DNA of 64,000 nucleotides from Streptomyces subrutilus (GCF_008704535.1 NZ_CP023701.1:5064001-5128000); one strand, 5' to 3'; positions 8,694 to 17,150 are shown, numbered from the stretch's first letter. Translations and numbers: made by a program. Notes: generated from the letters alone by a model not told the origin.

Positions 8694-9368
8694 CTAGCGC
8701 AGCCGGCGCACCTTCACCACGTTGTCCGGACGGGTCCCGGGCCGGCCGTCGGGCTGGTCCTGGACCTTGACGTGCTCCTCCACGAGCAGCACCTCCCAGG
8801 CGCCCTCGGCGAGCTCCAGCCGGGCCAGCACCTCCTCGGCGGTGGGGAACTCCACGCCCGGGTGCGGCGGCTCCTCGACCCACGACGGCCAGCCCGCGTG
8901 GCCCACGACGAGCAGCGTCCCGCCGGGCGCCACCGCGGCGGCCGCGGAGCGCAGGACGGCCTCGCGGGGGAACTCCCCGTACGAGTGCAGGAAGCACGCG
9001 GAGACCAGGTCGAACTCCCCCTCGGGGAAGGACTCCGCGAAGTCGTGCCGCCGCAGCACCACCCGCTCCGCCACCCCGGCCTCGGCGGCGTGCTCGGCCG
9101 CCCTCCCGAGGGCCACCTCGGAGACGTCGCTCCCGGTGACCGTCCAGCCGCCGCGGGCCAGCCAGACCGCGTCCGCGCCCTCGCCGCAGCCGAGGTCCAG
9201 GGCGCTGCCCGGGGTCAGCCCGGCGACCTCCCGGACCAGGATCTCGTTGGGCCGGCCGCTCCAGATGCGGTCGCTCTCGCGGTAGCGCTCGTCCCAGTAC
9301 TCCGCCCGGGACACCCCGGGCCCGGGGGCGGGCGCGGGGGAGGTGCGGGTGTGCTCGTGCTCGGGCAT
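8694..9368 (-). CDS. Class I SAM-dependent methyltransferase
   Basis: This 224-residue protein has the Rossmann methyltransferase motifs: motif I LDLGCGEGADAVWLA (about residues 56-70), the acidic residue after strand 2 in TGSDVSE, the motif II region FAESFPEGEFDLVSACF and motif III VAPGGTLLVVGH. The N-terminal AEYWDERYRESDRIWSGRPN is typical of small-molecule or thiopurine-like methyltransferases of actinobacteria. The substrate is unknown. The ATG at 9368 is supported by GGAAGAGG about 6 bases upstream. It lies downstream of, and on the same strand as, the GNAT gene with a gap of about 135 bases. Confidence 0.85.
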   Translation of the reverse strand: MPEHEHTRTSPAPAPGPGVSRAEYWDERYRESDRIWSGRPNEILVREVAGLTPGSALDLGCGEGADAVWLARGGWTVTGSDVSEVALGRAAEHAAEAGVAERVVLRRHDFAESFPEGEFDLVSACFLHSYGEFPREAVLRSAAAAVAPGGTLLVVGHAGWPSWVEEPPHPGVEFPTAEEVLARLELAEGAWEVLLVEEHVKVQDQPDGRPGTRPDNVVKVRRLR

Positions 9369-9505
9369 GGGTGCCTCTTCCGTGACGGGTGCCGGCGGGG
9401 TGCCGCTGCGGCCGATGCTGCGCCGCCCCCGTGCAGCGGGGCAAACATTGTTGCCGTTCCGGCAACACGACCCCGGCCGACCCGCGCGGGCCGCCGCGGC
9501 CGGGC

Positions 9506-10387
9506 TCAGCAGGCCGGCGGTTCCGCGATCAGCGCCGTCCCCACCCGGTGGAAGCCGATCCGGCCGTAGATCCGGGCCACGTCCTCGTCCCCGGCCGAGA
9601 GGAAGACCGTACGGGCGCCGCGCGCGCGGGCGTCGGCGGCCAGCGCCGCCGTCACCCCGAGGGCCAGCCCCTGTCGGCGGGCGGACGGCAGGGTGCCCAC
9701 GGCGACCACCTCCGCGACCCCGTCCACCGGGTTGTACTGGCCCGCGCACAGCACCGTGCCGTCTCGGACCGCCCCCGCCAGCACCGTACGGCCCGACCGG
9801 ATCATCCCGGCGACCCGGGCGCTGCGGGCCAGGACCGACGGCTCCGTCGCCGCGGCCGCGAGTTCCGCCGTCCCGGCGGTCCCCACGGCCGTGCCCGGCT
9901 CCGCGAAGGCCAGCGCCTGGACGGCCACCGCCTGTGTCAGCAGCGGGTCGTCGGCGCCGAGCAGCCGGACCCCGGGGTGGGCGGGGGGCGGCGGCGCGGT
10001 CGGGTCGAGCACCATCAGCGGGTGCGCGTGGACGTGCAGTCCCGCCGCCCGCGCCGCGGCGAGCAGCCCGGGGCTGTTCCCCGCCACCCACTCGAAGGCC
10101 TCGGGCACGCCCAGCTCCCGCTGCCGGGCCCGCACCCGCTCCACGTCGGCCGCGGTCGGCGCGGGGCCGCCCGGCGCCGGCCGGGCGTAGTACGGCCAGC
10201 CGGCGCCCTCCTGGACGAAGAGGGTCAGCGGCCCGAAGTCCTCCGCCCGGGCCCCGCCCACCCGCGGCACGGCGTCGTAGTACCGCTCCAGCCCGGGCAG
10301 GGGCGCGTCGGTCGTCCGCTCGGCCCGCTGCGCGCTCGTCGGCCCGGTCACGTGATCGGTCATCCGGTCGGTCATCCGGTCGGTCAT
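9506..10387 (-). CDS. GNAT-family N-acetyltransferase
   Basis: This protein of about 293 residues ends in a GNAT domain: VAEVVAVGTLPSARRQGLALGVTAAL contains the R/Q-x-x-G-x-G/A type acetyl-CoA pyrophosphate loop (here RRQGLA), and VFLSAGDEDVARIYGRIGF is the family's C-terminal motif. The N-terminal half is a variable substrate region. The start is uncertain because the first codons lie in a 12-bp tandem repeat that places ATG codons at 10387, 10375 and 10363, with a TTG at 10399; none has a clear ribosome binding site. It follows the emfourin gene by under 30 bases, so it is probably cotranscribed with the protease locus. Confidence 0.8.
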   Translation of the reverse strand: MTDRMTDRMTDHVTGPTSAQRAERTTDAPLPGLERYYDAVPRVGGARAEDFGPLTLFVQEGAGWPYYARPAPGGPAPTAADVERVRARQRELGVPEAFEWVAGNSPGLLAAARAAGLHVHAHPLMVLDPTAPPPPAHPGVRLLGADDPLLTQAVAVQALAFAEPGTAVGTAGTAELAAAATEPSVLARSARVAGMIRSGRTVLAGAVRDGTVLCAGQYNPVDGVAEVVAVGTLPSARRQGLALGVTAALAADARARGARTVFLSAGDEDVARIYGRIGFHRVGTALIAEPPAC

Positions 10388-10392
10388 CCGGT
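10357..10392. repeat. Three tandem copies of a 12-bp unit at a gene start
   Basis: The unit CGGTCATCCGGT occurs three times perfectly (10357-10368, 10369-10380, 10381-10392), with partial copies at both edges. On the minus strand it encodes repeated Met-Thr-Asp-Arg and supplies several alternative ATG start codons for the GNAT protein. Unit length is a multiple of three, so copy changes keep the frame. Confidence 0.9.
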
Positions 10393-10414
10393 CATCCAAG
10401 CAAAGCGGCCGCGC

Positions 10415-10708
10415 TCAGGCACCTTCTTTCAGGAGCCGCGAGACCAGCGCCCGCTGGGCCTCCGAGAGGTGCGGATCGCGGCAGGACACGGTCCGCCCGT
10501 CCACGCGGATCGTGTACGAGAAGCCGTCCCGCACCCCGCCCGCCGGATCGCCGGCCCGGTCGCCCGCCCCCGCGTCCCGAGGGTCGGGCCGCAGGGCGAG
10601 CCGGACCAGTTCCGTCCACTCGTCCTCGTCGGGAAGGCCCGAGGTGTCCACCTCGGCCCGCCGCTCGATCCCCGCGAAACCGCCCGTCCGCACCACCGAA
10701 ATCCGCAT
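10415..10708 (-). CDS. Emfourin-type protease inhibitor
   Basis: This 97-residue protein fits the emfourin family, small cytosolic inhibitors of protealysin-like M4 proteases. It begins MRISVVRTGGFAGIERRAEVD, the typical family opening, and contains FSYTIRVDGRTV (about residues 62-73) and a C-terminal helix SEAQRALVSRLL. No signal peptide is present. The ATG follows the M4 protease stop by 10 bases, with GTAGGAGCAG as ribosome binding site overlapping that stop, so protease and inhibitor are cotranslated. This pairing is known from Serratia protealysin and is the main support for the call. Confidence 0.85.
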   Translation of the reverse strand: MRISVVRTGGFAGIERRAEVDTSGLPDEDEWTELVRLALRPDPRDAGAGDRAGDPAGGVRDGFSYTIRVDGRTVSCRDPHLSEAQRALVSRLLKEGA

Positions 10709-10718
10709 GCCCCTGCTC

Positions 10719-11801
10719 CTACCCCAGGCCGACCGCCGACCACGCCTTCTGCAGGGCCCGGTGTTCCGCGCCGCCGTCCCCGTACCGGGCGACGGCCGCG
10801 GCGACCGTCAGCCGGGCGAAGTCGGCGAAGTCGGCGTCCGCCGCCAGCTCCCCGCCCGTCAGGGTGTCGTACCAGATCAGACCGGCCCGCTCCCAGGCCT
10901 TGCCGCCCAGCTCCGTCGCCGCGATGTAGAAGGCGTGGTTCGGGATGCCGGAGTTGATGTGCACACCGCCGTTGTCGCGGGAGGTCCGGACGTAGTCGTC
11001 CATGGTCGCGGGCTGCGGGTCCTTGCCGAGCTCGTCGTCCTCGTACGCCGTGCCCGGGGCCTTCATCGACCGCAGCGCCTGCCCGCTGTCGACGGCCGGG
11101 CCCAGCAGGCCGGCGCCGATCAGCCAGTCCGCCTGGTCGGCCGTCTGGTCCAGCGCGTACTGCTTGATGAGCGAGCCGAAGACGTCCGACACGGACTCGT
11201 TGAGCGCGCCCGACTGGCCGTGGTACTCCAGGTTCGCCGTGTACTGGGTGACGCCGTGCGTGAGCTCGTGGCCGATGACGTCCACCGGCACCGTGAAGTC
11301 GAGGAAGAGCTGGCCGTCCCCGTCGCCGAAGACCATCCGCGTCCCGTCCCAGAAGGCGTTCGAGTACTCCTCGTCGTAGTGGACGGTCGCGTCCAGGGCG
11401 AGCCCCTCGCCGTCGATCGAGCGCCGCCCGAAGCCCCGGAAGAACAGCTCGTACGTCGCCCCGAGCCCGGCGTACGCGCGGTTGACGGTGGCGTCGGCGC
11501 TCGGCGGCGCGCCCTCTCCGCGGGCCTTCGCCCCCGGCAGCCGGGTCAGCCGCCCGGCGTCGTACACGGTCCGCTCCGGTCCGTCGGCGGCGGGGGCGTC
11601 CGGAGCGGGGGCGTCCGGGGCGGGGGCGACGCCCCGGACGGCGCTGACCCGGCGCCGGGTGCGCAGCAGGGCGTCGCGTTCCAGCGTGCGCTGGGCGAGA
11701 TCGGCGCGCCGCGGGTCCCCGGACCGGGCGATCCGGTCGAGGAGGTGCGGGGGCACGACGGTGCAGAAGACGGGGTGGCGGCGGGGCGAAGAGGCGTCCA
11801 T
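10719..11801 (-). CDS. Protealysin-like M4 metallopeptidase
   Basis: This 360-residue thermolysin-family zinc protease has the active-site HELTH (near residue 175; two zinc ligands and catalytic Glu), the third ligand Glu in NESVSDVFG, and the C-terminal catalytic His in DNGGVHINSGIPNHAFYIA. It lacks a signal peptide and has a short N-terminal propeptide with the PPHLL motif near residue 20, both marks of the protealysin subgroup, which is made in the cytoplasm. The ATG at 11801 is preferred over an in-frame TTG at 11810. The inhibitor gene follows directly. About 215 bases separate it from the divergent leu leader. Confidence 0.9.
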   Translation of the reverse strand: MDASSPRRHPVFCTVVPPHLLDRIARSGDPRRADLAQRTLERDALLRTRRRVSAVRGVAPAPDAPAPDAPAADGPERTVYDAGRLTRLPGAKARGEGAPPSADATVNRAYAGLGATYELFFRGFGRRSIDGEGLALDATVHYDEEYSNAFWDGTRMVFGDGDGQLFLDFTVPVDVIGHELTHGVTQYTANLEYHGQSGALNESVSDVFGSLIKQYALDQTADQADWLIGAGLLGPAVDSGQALRSMKAPGTAYEDDELGKDPQPATMDDYVRTSRDNGGVHINSGIPNHAFYIAATELGGKAWERAGLIWYDTLTGGELAADADFADFARLTVAAAVARYGDGGAEHRALQKAWSAVGLG

Positions 11802-12015
11802 GGTCCGCAATGTGGCACTGGGTCACGAGACTGTCACTACCTGCCACCATGATTCATTCGGTCGTCTGAACCCGGCGCCACCGGGTTGACGGACCGGCCG
11901 CTTGCGAACGGATCAAAGCGGCTTGGCTCACATTTGATGTAAATCGGACTGGTGGGTCTTGCATACTGAAACAGGACCCCCGCGCACCGCGCGGCTCGGC
12001 TAGGCTCGGCCCATC

Positions 12016-12063
12016 ATGCGTTTCGGGCTGCTTCTCCTTAGCTGCCGCGGCGAGGGTCTGTAG
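12016..12063 (+). CDS. leuL: leuA leader peptide (attenuator)
   Basis: This 15-codon frame encodes MRFGLLLLSCRGEGL followed by TAG. Four consecutive leucine codons (CTG CTT CTC CTT) and a fifth at the end use four different codons, as expected of an amino-acid-sensing leader. It ends 103 bases before leuA, and the gap contains competing inverted repeats (12069-12124). Together these indicate transcription attenuation of leuA by charged tRNA-Leu, known for leuA of Streptomyces. The peptide itself is not expected to have a separate function. Confidence 0.85.
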   Translation: MRFGLLLLSCRGEGL

Positions 12064-12068
12064 TCGTA

Positions 12069-12124
12069 GGCCGGCCCCCTCCCCGCGGAGTTTGGTGTTG
12101 CGGTTTTGCGACCGCCCGCCGGCC
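12069..12124 (+). promoter_or_regulatory. leuA attenuator stem-loops
   Basis: Just after the leader stop, GGCCGGC (12069-12075) can pair with GCCGGCC (12118-12124), and within the enclosed segment GCGGT (12100-12104) pairs with ACCGC (12111-12115) around the loop TTTGCG. These are candidates for the alternative structures of an attenuator between leuL and leuA. Which is terminator and which antiterminator is not settled by inspection. Confidence 0.55.
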
Positions 12125-12166
12125 GTCCCAGCGAACTACACGCGGACACGCGAGGAGCCCAACGCC

Positions 12167-13930
12167 ATGAGCCAGCAGCCTTTTGTCGGTCGCCCCACGC
12201 CCATCACCAACGCGACCCACAGCCAGAAGCCCTCCGGGATGCCCATCCACAAGTACGGCTTCTACGAGCAGGTCGAGATCCCCGACCGCACCTGGCCGAA
12301 CGCCCGCGTCACCCGGGCTCCCCGCTGGCTGTCGACCGACCTGCGCGACGGCAACCAGTCGCTGATCGACCCGATGACCCCCGCCCGCAAGCGCGAGATG
12401 TTCGACCTGCTGGTGCGCATGGGCTACAAGGAGATCGAGGTCGGCTTCCCCTCCTCCGGCGAGACCGACTTCGCCTTCGTGCGCTCCATCATCGAAGAGG
12501 GCGCGATCCCGGACGACGTCACCATCTCCGTACTGACCCAGGCCCGCGAGGACCTGATCGAGCGGACCGTGGAATCCCTGGTCGGAGCCAAGCGCGCCAC
12601 CGTCCACCTGTACAACGCGACCGCCCCCACCTTCCGCCGGGTCGTCTTCCGCGGCTCCAAGGAGCAGATCAAGCAGATCGCCGTCGACGGCACCCGCCTG
12701 GTCATGGAGTACGCCGAGAAGCTGCTGGGCCCCGAGACCACCTTCGGCTACCAGTACAGCCCGGAGATCTTCACCGACACCGAGCTGGACTTCGCCCTGG
12801 AGGTCTGCGAGGCCGTCTGCGACGTCTGGCAGCCGGGCGAGGGCCGCGAGATCATCCTGAACCTGCCCGCGACCGTGGAGCGCTCCACGCCGTCCACCCA
12901 CGCGGACCGCTTCGAGTGGATGGCCCGCAACCTGACCCGCCGCGAGCACATCTGCATCTCCGTCCACCCGCACAACGACCGCGGCACCGCCGTCGCCGCC
13001 GCCGAGCTGGCCCTGATGGCCGGCGCCGACCGCATCGAGGGCTGCCTGTTCGGCCAGGGCGAGCGCACCGGCAACGTCGACCTGATCACCCTGGGCATGA
13101 ACCTGTTCTCCCAGGGCGTCGACCCGCAGATCGACTTCTCGCAGATCGACGAGATCCGCCGCACCAGCGAGTACTGCAACCAGATGGAGGTCCACCCGCG
13201 CCACCCCTACGCGGGCGACCTGGTCTACACCGCCTTCTCCGGCTCCCACCAGGACGCCATCAAGAAGGGCTTCGACGCCATGGAGGCCGACGCGGCCGCC
13301 GCGGGCAAGACCGTGGACGACATCGAGTGGGCGGTCCCGTACCTGCCCATCGACCCCAAGGACGTCGGCCGCTCCTACGAGGCCGTCATCCGGGTCAACT
13401 CGCAGTCCGGCAAGGGCGGCATCGCGTACGTCCTGAAGAACGACCACAAGCTGGACCTGCCGCGCCGCATGCAGATCGAGTTCTCCCGGATCATCCAGGC
13501 CAAGACCGACGCCGAGGGCGGCGAGGTCACGCCCAAGGCGATCTGGTCCGTCTTCCGGGACGAGTACCTGCCCAACCCCGAGAACCCGTGGGGCCGCATC
13601 CAGCTGCGCTCCGGCCAGACCACCACCGACAAGGACGGCACCGACACGCTGACCGTCGAGGCGGTCGTGGACGGCGTGGACGCCGTGCTGGACGGCACCG
13701 GCAACGGTCCGATCTCGGCCTTCTTCGACGCCCTGGCCGGCATCGGGATCGACGCCCGCCTGCTGGACTACACCGAGCACACCATGAGCGAGGGCGCCTC
13801 CGCCGTCGCCGCCTCGTACATCGAGTGCGCGATCGACGGCCGCGTCCTGTGGGGCATCGGCATCGACGCCAACACCACCCGCGCCTCCCTGAAGGCGGTC
13901 ATCTCCGCCGTCAACCGCGCGGGCCGCTGA
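12167..13930 (+). CDS. leuA: 2-isopropylmalate synthase
   Basis: This 587-residue enzyme condenses acetyl-CoA with 2-ketoisovalerate, the first committed step of leucine synthesis. The catalytic TIM barrel shows LSTDLRDGNQSL (about residues 60-71) and the divalent-metal motif HPHNDRGTAVAAAELA (about 268-283); GERTGNVDL follows. The C-terminal LeuA dimerisation and leucine-feedback domain is present (about 440-575). Length matches the long actinobacterial form. The ATG at 12167 has GAGGAG 9 bases upstream. Expression is probably controlled by the leader peptide and attenuator directly upstream as well as by allosteric leucine inhibition. Confidence 0.96.
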   Translation: MSQQPFVGRPTPITNATHSQKPSGMPIHKYGFYEQVEIPDRTWPNARVTRAPRWLSTDLRDGNQSLIDPMTPARKREMFDLLVRMGYKEIEVGFPSSGETDFAFVRSIIEEGAIPDDVTISVLTQAREDLIERTVESLVGAKRATVHLYNATAPTFRRVVFRGSKEQIKQIAVDGTRLVMEYAEKLLGPETTFGYQYSPEIFTDTELDFALEVCEAVCDVWQPGEGREIILNLPATVERSTPSTHADRFEWMARNLTRREHICISVHPHNDRGTAVAAAELALMAGADRIEGCLFGQGERTGNVDLITLGMNLFSQGVDPQIDFSQIDEIRRTSEYCNQMEVHPRHPYAGDLVYTAFSGSHQDAIKKGFDAMEADAAAAGKTVDDIEWAVPYLPIDPKDVGRSYEAVIRVNSQSGKGGIAYVLKNDHKLDLPRRMQIEFSRIIQAKTDAEGGEVTPKAIWSVFRDEYLPNPENPWGRIQLRSGQTTTDKDGTDTLTVEAVVDGVDAVLDGTGNGPISAFFDALAGIGIDARLLDYTEHTMSEGASAVAASYIECAIDGRVLWGIGIDANTTRASLKAVISAVNRAGR

Positions 13931-13938
13931 ACCACCCG

Positions 13939-13987
13939 CGCCGCGGCCCCGCCCCTCCCCCGCCCCGGGAGGGGCGGGGCCGCGGCG
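13939..13987 (+). terminator. leuA terminator hairpin
   Basis: A perfect 21-bp stem (13939-13959 pairing with 13967-13987) encloses a 7-base loop, starting 9 bases after the leuA stop. The GC-only stem without a U-tract is usual for Streptomyces. Confidence 0.75.
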
Positions 13988-14155
13988 TCGGGGGCCCGCC
14001 GCGGGCCCGTTCCGGGGGGCGCGCGGCGGGGGCGCAGACCGGCCAAGTAGCCCTCCCGCGACATCTTGTCCTGCCGCACGGCTGACGCATCCTCATCGAT
14101 GTGGCTAACATCACGCCCACCCGGCGATGTTGCCGGAAGGTTACGGAGGTGCGAC

Positions 14156-14851
14156 GTGCTGCCAGTTCGGGGTGGGGACGGCCGGAAGCTGACGGCCTGG
14201 GGCATCCGTACCACCTGGAGCACCGTGGGCGACGGGGAGTTCTTCTGCCCGGCCTGCGGTGGCGACCGGAACTACCGCCGGCGCACCGGGCGCCGCCGCT
14301 TCGCCGTCCTCGGCGTCCCGCTGCTGCCGCGCGGCTCCGCGGGGCCGGTCGTCGAGTGCCAGGGCTGCCACGAGCGCTACGACACCGAGGTGCTGGACCA
14401 CCCGACCACCACCCGCTTCACCGCGATGCTGCGCGACGCCGTGCACACCGTGGCCCTCGCCGTGCTGGCGGCGGGCGGTACGGCCTCGCGCAGCGCGCTG
14501 GAGGCCGGCGTGAGCACCGTACGGGCCGCGGGGTTCCAGGACTGCACGCAGGAGCAGCTGGAGTCCCTCGTGGAGGCGCTGGGCCGGGACGAGGGCCGGC
14601 TCGGGCTGTACGACGGCCCCGAGTGCTGCGGGGCGGCGCTCTCGATCGAGCTGCACGAGGCCCTGGAGCCGCTGGCCGTGCACCTGGCCGGCCCGGGCCG
14701 CGAGTCGATCCTGCGGCAGGGCGCCCGGATCGCGCTGGCCGACGGGCCGTACATCCCCGCCGAGCGGGAGGTGCTGGCCACCGTGGGCGCCGCCCTGCGC
14801 ATGGACACCGACGAGGTGGCGCGGCTGCTGTCGGCGGTCCGGGCGCCGTAG
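14156..14851 (+). CDS. Zinc-ribbon TerB-like protein
   Basis: This 231-residue cytosolic protein begins with a four-cysteine zinc ribbon (CPACGG near residue 30 and CQGCH near residue 68), followed by an all-helical domain of the TerB (tellurite resistance B-like) type, with the acidic metal-binding-like segment ALADGPYIPAEREVL (about residues 195-209). Such proteins lie between leuA and recO in many Streptomyces; the function is not known and a role in tellurite resistance should not be assumed. The GTG at 14156 has GGAGGT 5 bases upstream, which decides the start against the longer in-frame opening at 14066. Confidence 0.8.
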   Translation: MLPVRGGDGRKLTAWGIRTTWSTVGDGEFFCPACGGDRNYRRRTGRRRFAVLGVPLLPRGSAGPVVECQGCHERYDTEVLDHPTTTRFTAMLRDAVHTVALAVLAAGGTASRSALEAGVSTVRAAGFQDCTQEQLESLVEALGRDEGRLGLYDGPECCGAALSIELHEALEPLAVHLAGPGRESILRQGARIALADGPYIPAEREVLATVGAALRMDTDEVARLLSAVRAP

Positions 14852-15002
14852 GGGCCGCCGTGCGCGCCGCCGGCCCCGCGACCCCGGCCCCCGCCCGGCT
14901 GCCCGCCAGGGCCTTCGGGCGGTCGTGCGGCCGCTCCCGCCGGCCGCCCCGGTACCGGCGCGGGCGGTCCGGCGGGGCCGGACCGCGGGGGACAATGGGC
15001 GC

Positions 15003-15749
15003 ATGAGCCTGTTCCGCGACGACGGCATCGTGCTGCGCACCCAGAAGCTGGGTGAGGCGGACCGCATCATCACGCTGCTCACCCGCGGCCACGGCCGGGT
15101 CCGGGCCGTCGCCCGCGGGGTCCGGCGCACGAAGTCCAAGTTCGGGGCCCGGCTGGAACCTTTCTCCCACGCCGACGTGCAGTTCTTCGCCCGCGGCAGC
15201 GAGCTGATCGGCCGCAGCCTGCCGCTGTGCACCCAGACCGAGATCATCGCCCCGTACGGCAACGGCATCGTCACCGACTACGCCCGCTACACCGCCGGCA
15301 CCGCCATGCTGGAGACCGCCGAGCGGTTCACCGAGAACGAGGGCGAGCCCGCCGTGCAGCAGTACCTGCTGCTCGTCGGCGCCCTGCGCACCCTCGCGCG
15401 CGGCGAACACGAACCCCACCTCATCCTCGACGCCTTCCTGCTGCGCTCCCTCGCCGTCAACGGCTACGCGCCCAGCTTCGAGGACTGCGCGAAGTGCGGC
15501 ATCCACGGCCCCAACCGGCACTTCTCCGTGGCCGCGGGCGGGGTGATATGCGGGGACTGCCGGGTGCCCGGCAGCGTCGTACCCTCGTCGGAGGCCATCG
15601 CCCTGCTCAGCGCCCTGCTGACGGGCGACTGGACCCATGCCGACGCGTGCGAGGCGCGTCACGTGCGGGAGGGCAGCGGGCTGGTCTCCGCCTATCTGCA
15701 CTGGCATCTGGAGCGCGGGCTGCGTTCCCTGCGATACGTCGAGAAATAG
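15003..15749 (+). CDS. recO: DNA repair protein RecO
   Basis: This 248-residue protein loads RecA with RecF/RecR during recombinational repair. The N-terminal OB fold starts MSLFRDDGIVLRTQKLGEADRI and the C-terminal helical domain contains a zinc site formed by CAKCG and CGDC (about residues 162-182). Length and start are typical. It is followed 11 bases later by uppS, a conserved actinobacterial pairing that suggests cotranscription. Confidence 0.94.
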   Translation: MSLFRDDGIVLRTQKLGEADRIITLLTRGHGRVRAVARGVRRTKSKFGARLEPFSHADVQFFARGSELIGRSLPLCTQTEIIAPYGNGIVTDYARYTAGTAMLETAERFTENEGEPAVQQYLLLVGALRTLARGEHEPHLILDAFLLRSLAVNGYAPSFEDCAKCGIHGPNRHFSVAAGGVICGDCRVPGSVVPSSEAIALLSALLTGDWTHADACEARHVREGSGLVSAYLHWHLERGLRSLRYVEK

Positions 15750-15760
15750 GAGCTGGGCAC

Positions 15761-16582
15761 ATGGCACGACGCGGGATTCTGGGACGCTCTCGCCGCGAGT
15801 ACAAGGTTCCCGAGCCGCATCCGTCCGGTGAGCGCCCGCCGAAGATCCCCGGAGAGCTCGTCCCGAACCACGTCGCGGTCGTCATGGACGGCAACGGCCG
15901 CTGGGCCAAGGAGCGCGGGCTGCCGCGCACCGAGGGGCACAAGGTCGGCGAGGGCGTCGTCCTGGACGTGCTCAAGGGCTGCCTGGAGATGGGCGTCAAG
16001 AACCTGTCGCTGTACGCCTTCTCGACGGAGAACTGGAAGCGCTCGCCCGACGAGGTCCGCTTCCTGATGAACTTCAACCGCGACGTCATCCGCCGTCGGC
16101 GCGACGAGATGGACGAGCTGGGCATCCGCATCCGCTGGGTCGGCCGCATGCCGAAGATGTGGAAGTCGGTCGTCCAGGAGCTCCAGGTCGCGCAGGAACA
16201 GACCGTCGACAACGACGCCATGACCCTGTACTTCTGCGTGAACTACGGCGGGCGCGCGGAGATCGCGGACGCGGCGCAGGCCATCGCGCGCGACGTCGCG
16301 GCGGGCCGGCTCGACCCGGCGAAGGTCAACGAGAAGACCTTCGCGAAGTACATGTACTACCCGGACATGCCGGACGTGGACCTGTTCCTGCGGCCCAGCG
16401 GTGAGCAGCGCACCTCCAACTACCTGCTCTGGCAGAGCGCGTACGCGGAGATGGTCTTCCAGGACGTGCTGTGGCCCGACTTCGACCGCCGCAACCTGTG
16501 GGCGGCGTGCCTGGAGTACGCCCAGCGCGACCGCCGCTTCGGCGGTGCGGTCCCGAACCAGTCCGAGGGCCCCACGGGCTGA
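15761..16582 (+). CDS. uppS: Isoprenyl transferase (undecaprenyl diphosphate synthase type)
   Basis: This 273-residue cis-prenyltransferase elongates a short allylic diphosphate with isopentenyl diphosphate to give long polyprenyl carriers for cell-wall synthesis. The catalytic Asp sits in VVMDGNGRWAKERG (about residues 42-55), followed by the conserved LYAFSTENWKR and the C-terminal RPSGEQRTSNYLLWQ loop. AGGAG overlaps the recO stop and stands about 9 bases before the ATG, supporting coupling to recO. Actinobacteria usually carry a second, related enzyme elsewhere; which chain length this one makes cannot be told. Confidence 0.93.
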   Translation: MARRGILGRSRREYKVPEPHPSGERPPKIPGELVPNHVAVVMDGNGRWAKERGLPRTEGHKVGEGVVLDVLKGCLEMGVKNLSLYAFSTENWKRSPDEVRFLMNFNRDVIRRRRDEMDELGIRIRWVGRMPKMWKSVVQELQVAQEQTVDNDAMTLYFCVNYGGRAEIADAAQAIARDVAAGRLDPAKVNEKTFAKYMYYPDMPDVDLFLRPSGEQRTSNYLLWQSAYAEMVFQDVLWPDFDRRNLWAACLEYAQRDRRFGGAVPNQSEGPTG

Positions 16583-16602
16583 CCCCGCCGGCCGTCCCCC
16601 GC

Positions 16603-16626
16603 CCCGCCCGCGCGACCGCGGGCGGG
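16603..16626. terminator. Hairpin between uppS and zur
   Basis: CCCGCCCGCG (16603-16612) pairs perfectly with 16617-16626 around a 4-base loop. It lies between the convergent uppS and zur genes and can terminate both. Confidence 0.55.
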
Positions 16627-16669
16627 ACACGGGCACCGCTCGCCGGTCGGCCGGCAGCTCGTCGGCCGG

Positions 16670-17098
16670 TCAGCCGGCGGCGGCGCAGTCGGCGCAGGTG
16701 CCGAAGATCTCCACGGTGTGGGCGACGTTCACGTAGCCGTGCTCGGCCGCGATCGACTCGGCCCACTTCTCCACGGCCGGGCCCTCGACCTCGACGGCCT
16801 TGCCGCACTTGCGGCACACCAGGTGGTGGTGGTGGTCCCCGGTCGAGCAGCGGCGGTAGACGGACTCGCCGTCGCTGGTGCGCAGGACGTCGACCTCGCC
16901 GGCGTCCGCGAGCGACTGGAGGGTGCGGTAGACGGTGGTCAGGCCCACGGAATCACCGCGGTGCTTGAGCATGTCGTGGAGTTCCTGGGCGCTGCGGAAC
17001 TCGTCCACCTCGTCCAGCGCCGCCGCCACGGCGGCCCGCTGCCGGGTGGACCGTCCTCGTACTGGCGCGGTATTCGTCTCGCCAGGCGCAGTCGCCAC
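16670..17098 (-). CDS. zur: Zinc uptake regulator Zur (Fur family)
   Basis: This 142-residue Fur-family repressor has the winged helix (SVGLTTVYRTLQSLADAGEVD, about residues 50-70), the histidine-rich hinge HHHHLVCRKCG holding metal ligands with the first CxxC, and the second structural-zinc pair CADC near the C-terminus. It is the last gene after znuA-znuC-znuB on the same strand, 52 bases behind znuB, which identifies it as Zur rather than Fur or Nur. The GTG start has GAGGAGG about 7 bases upstream. With zinc bound it is expected to repress the znu operon through the boxes near 19827-19863. Confidence 0.92.
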   Translation of the reverse strand: MATAPGETNTAPVRGRSTRQRAAVAAALDEVDEFRSAQELHDMLKHRGDSVGLTTVYRTLQSLADAGEVDVLRTSDGESVYRRCSTGDHHHHLVCRKCGKAVEVEGPAVEKWAESIAAEHGYVNVAHTVEIFGTCADCAAAG

Positions 17099-17150
17099 CG
17101 GTTCCTCCTCGTATCGGGCCTCGGCCCATTGTGCCAGGCGACCGGCTCTC

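Noticed and set aside
12038..13780. Long open frame antisense to leuA, and similar ones antisense to ppdK (27972-30707)
   Set aside because: They are by-products of the extreme third-position GC of the sense genes; their translations are low in complexity and lack domains.
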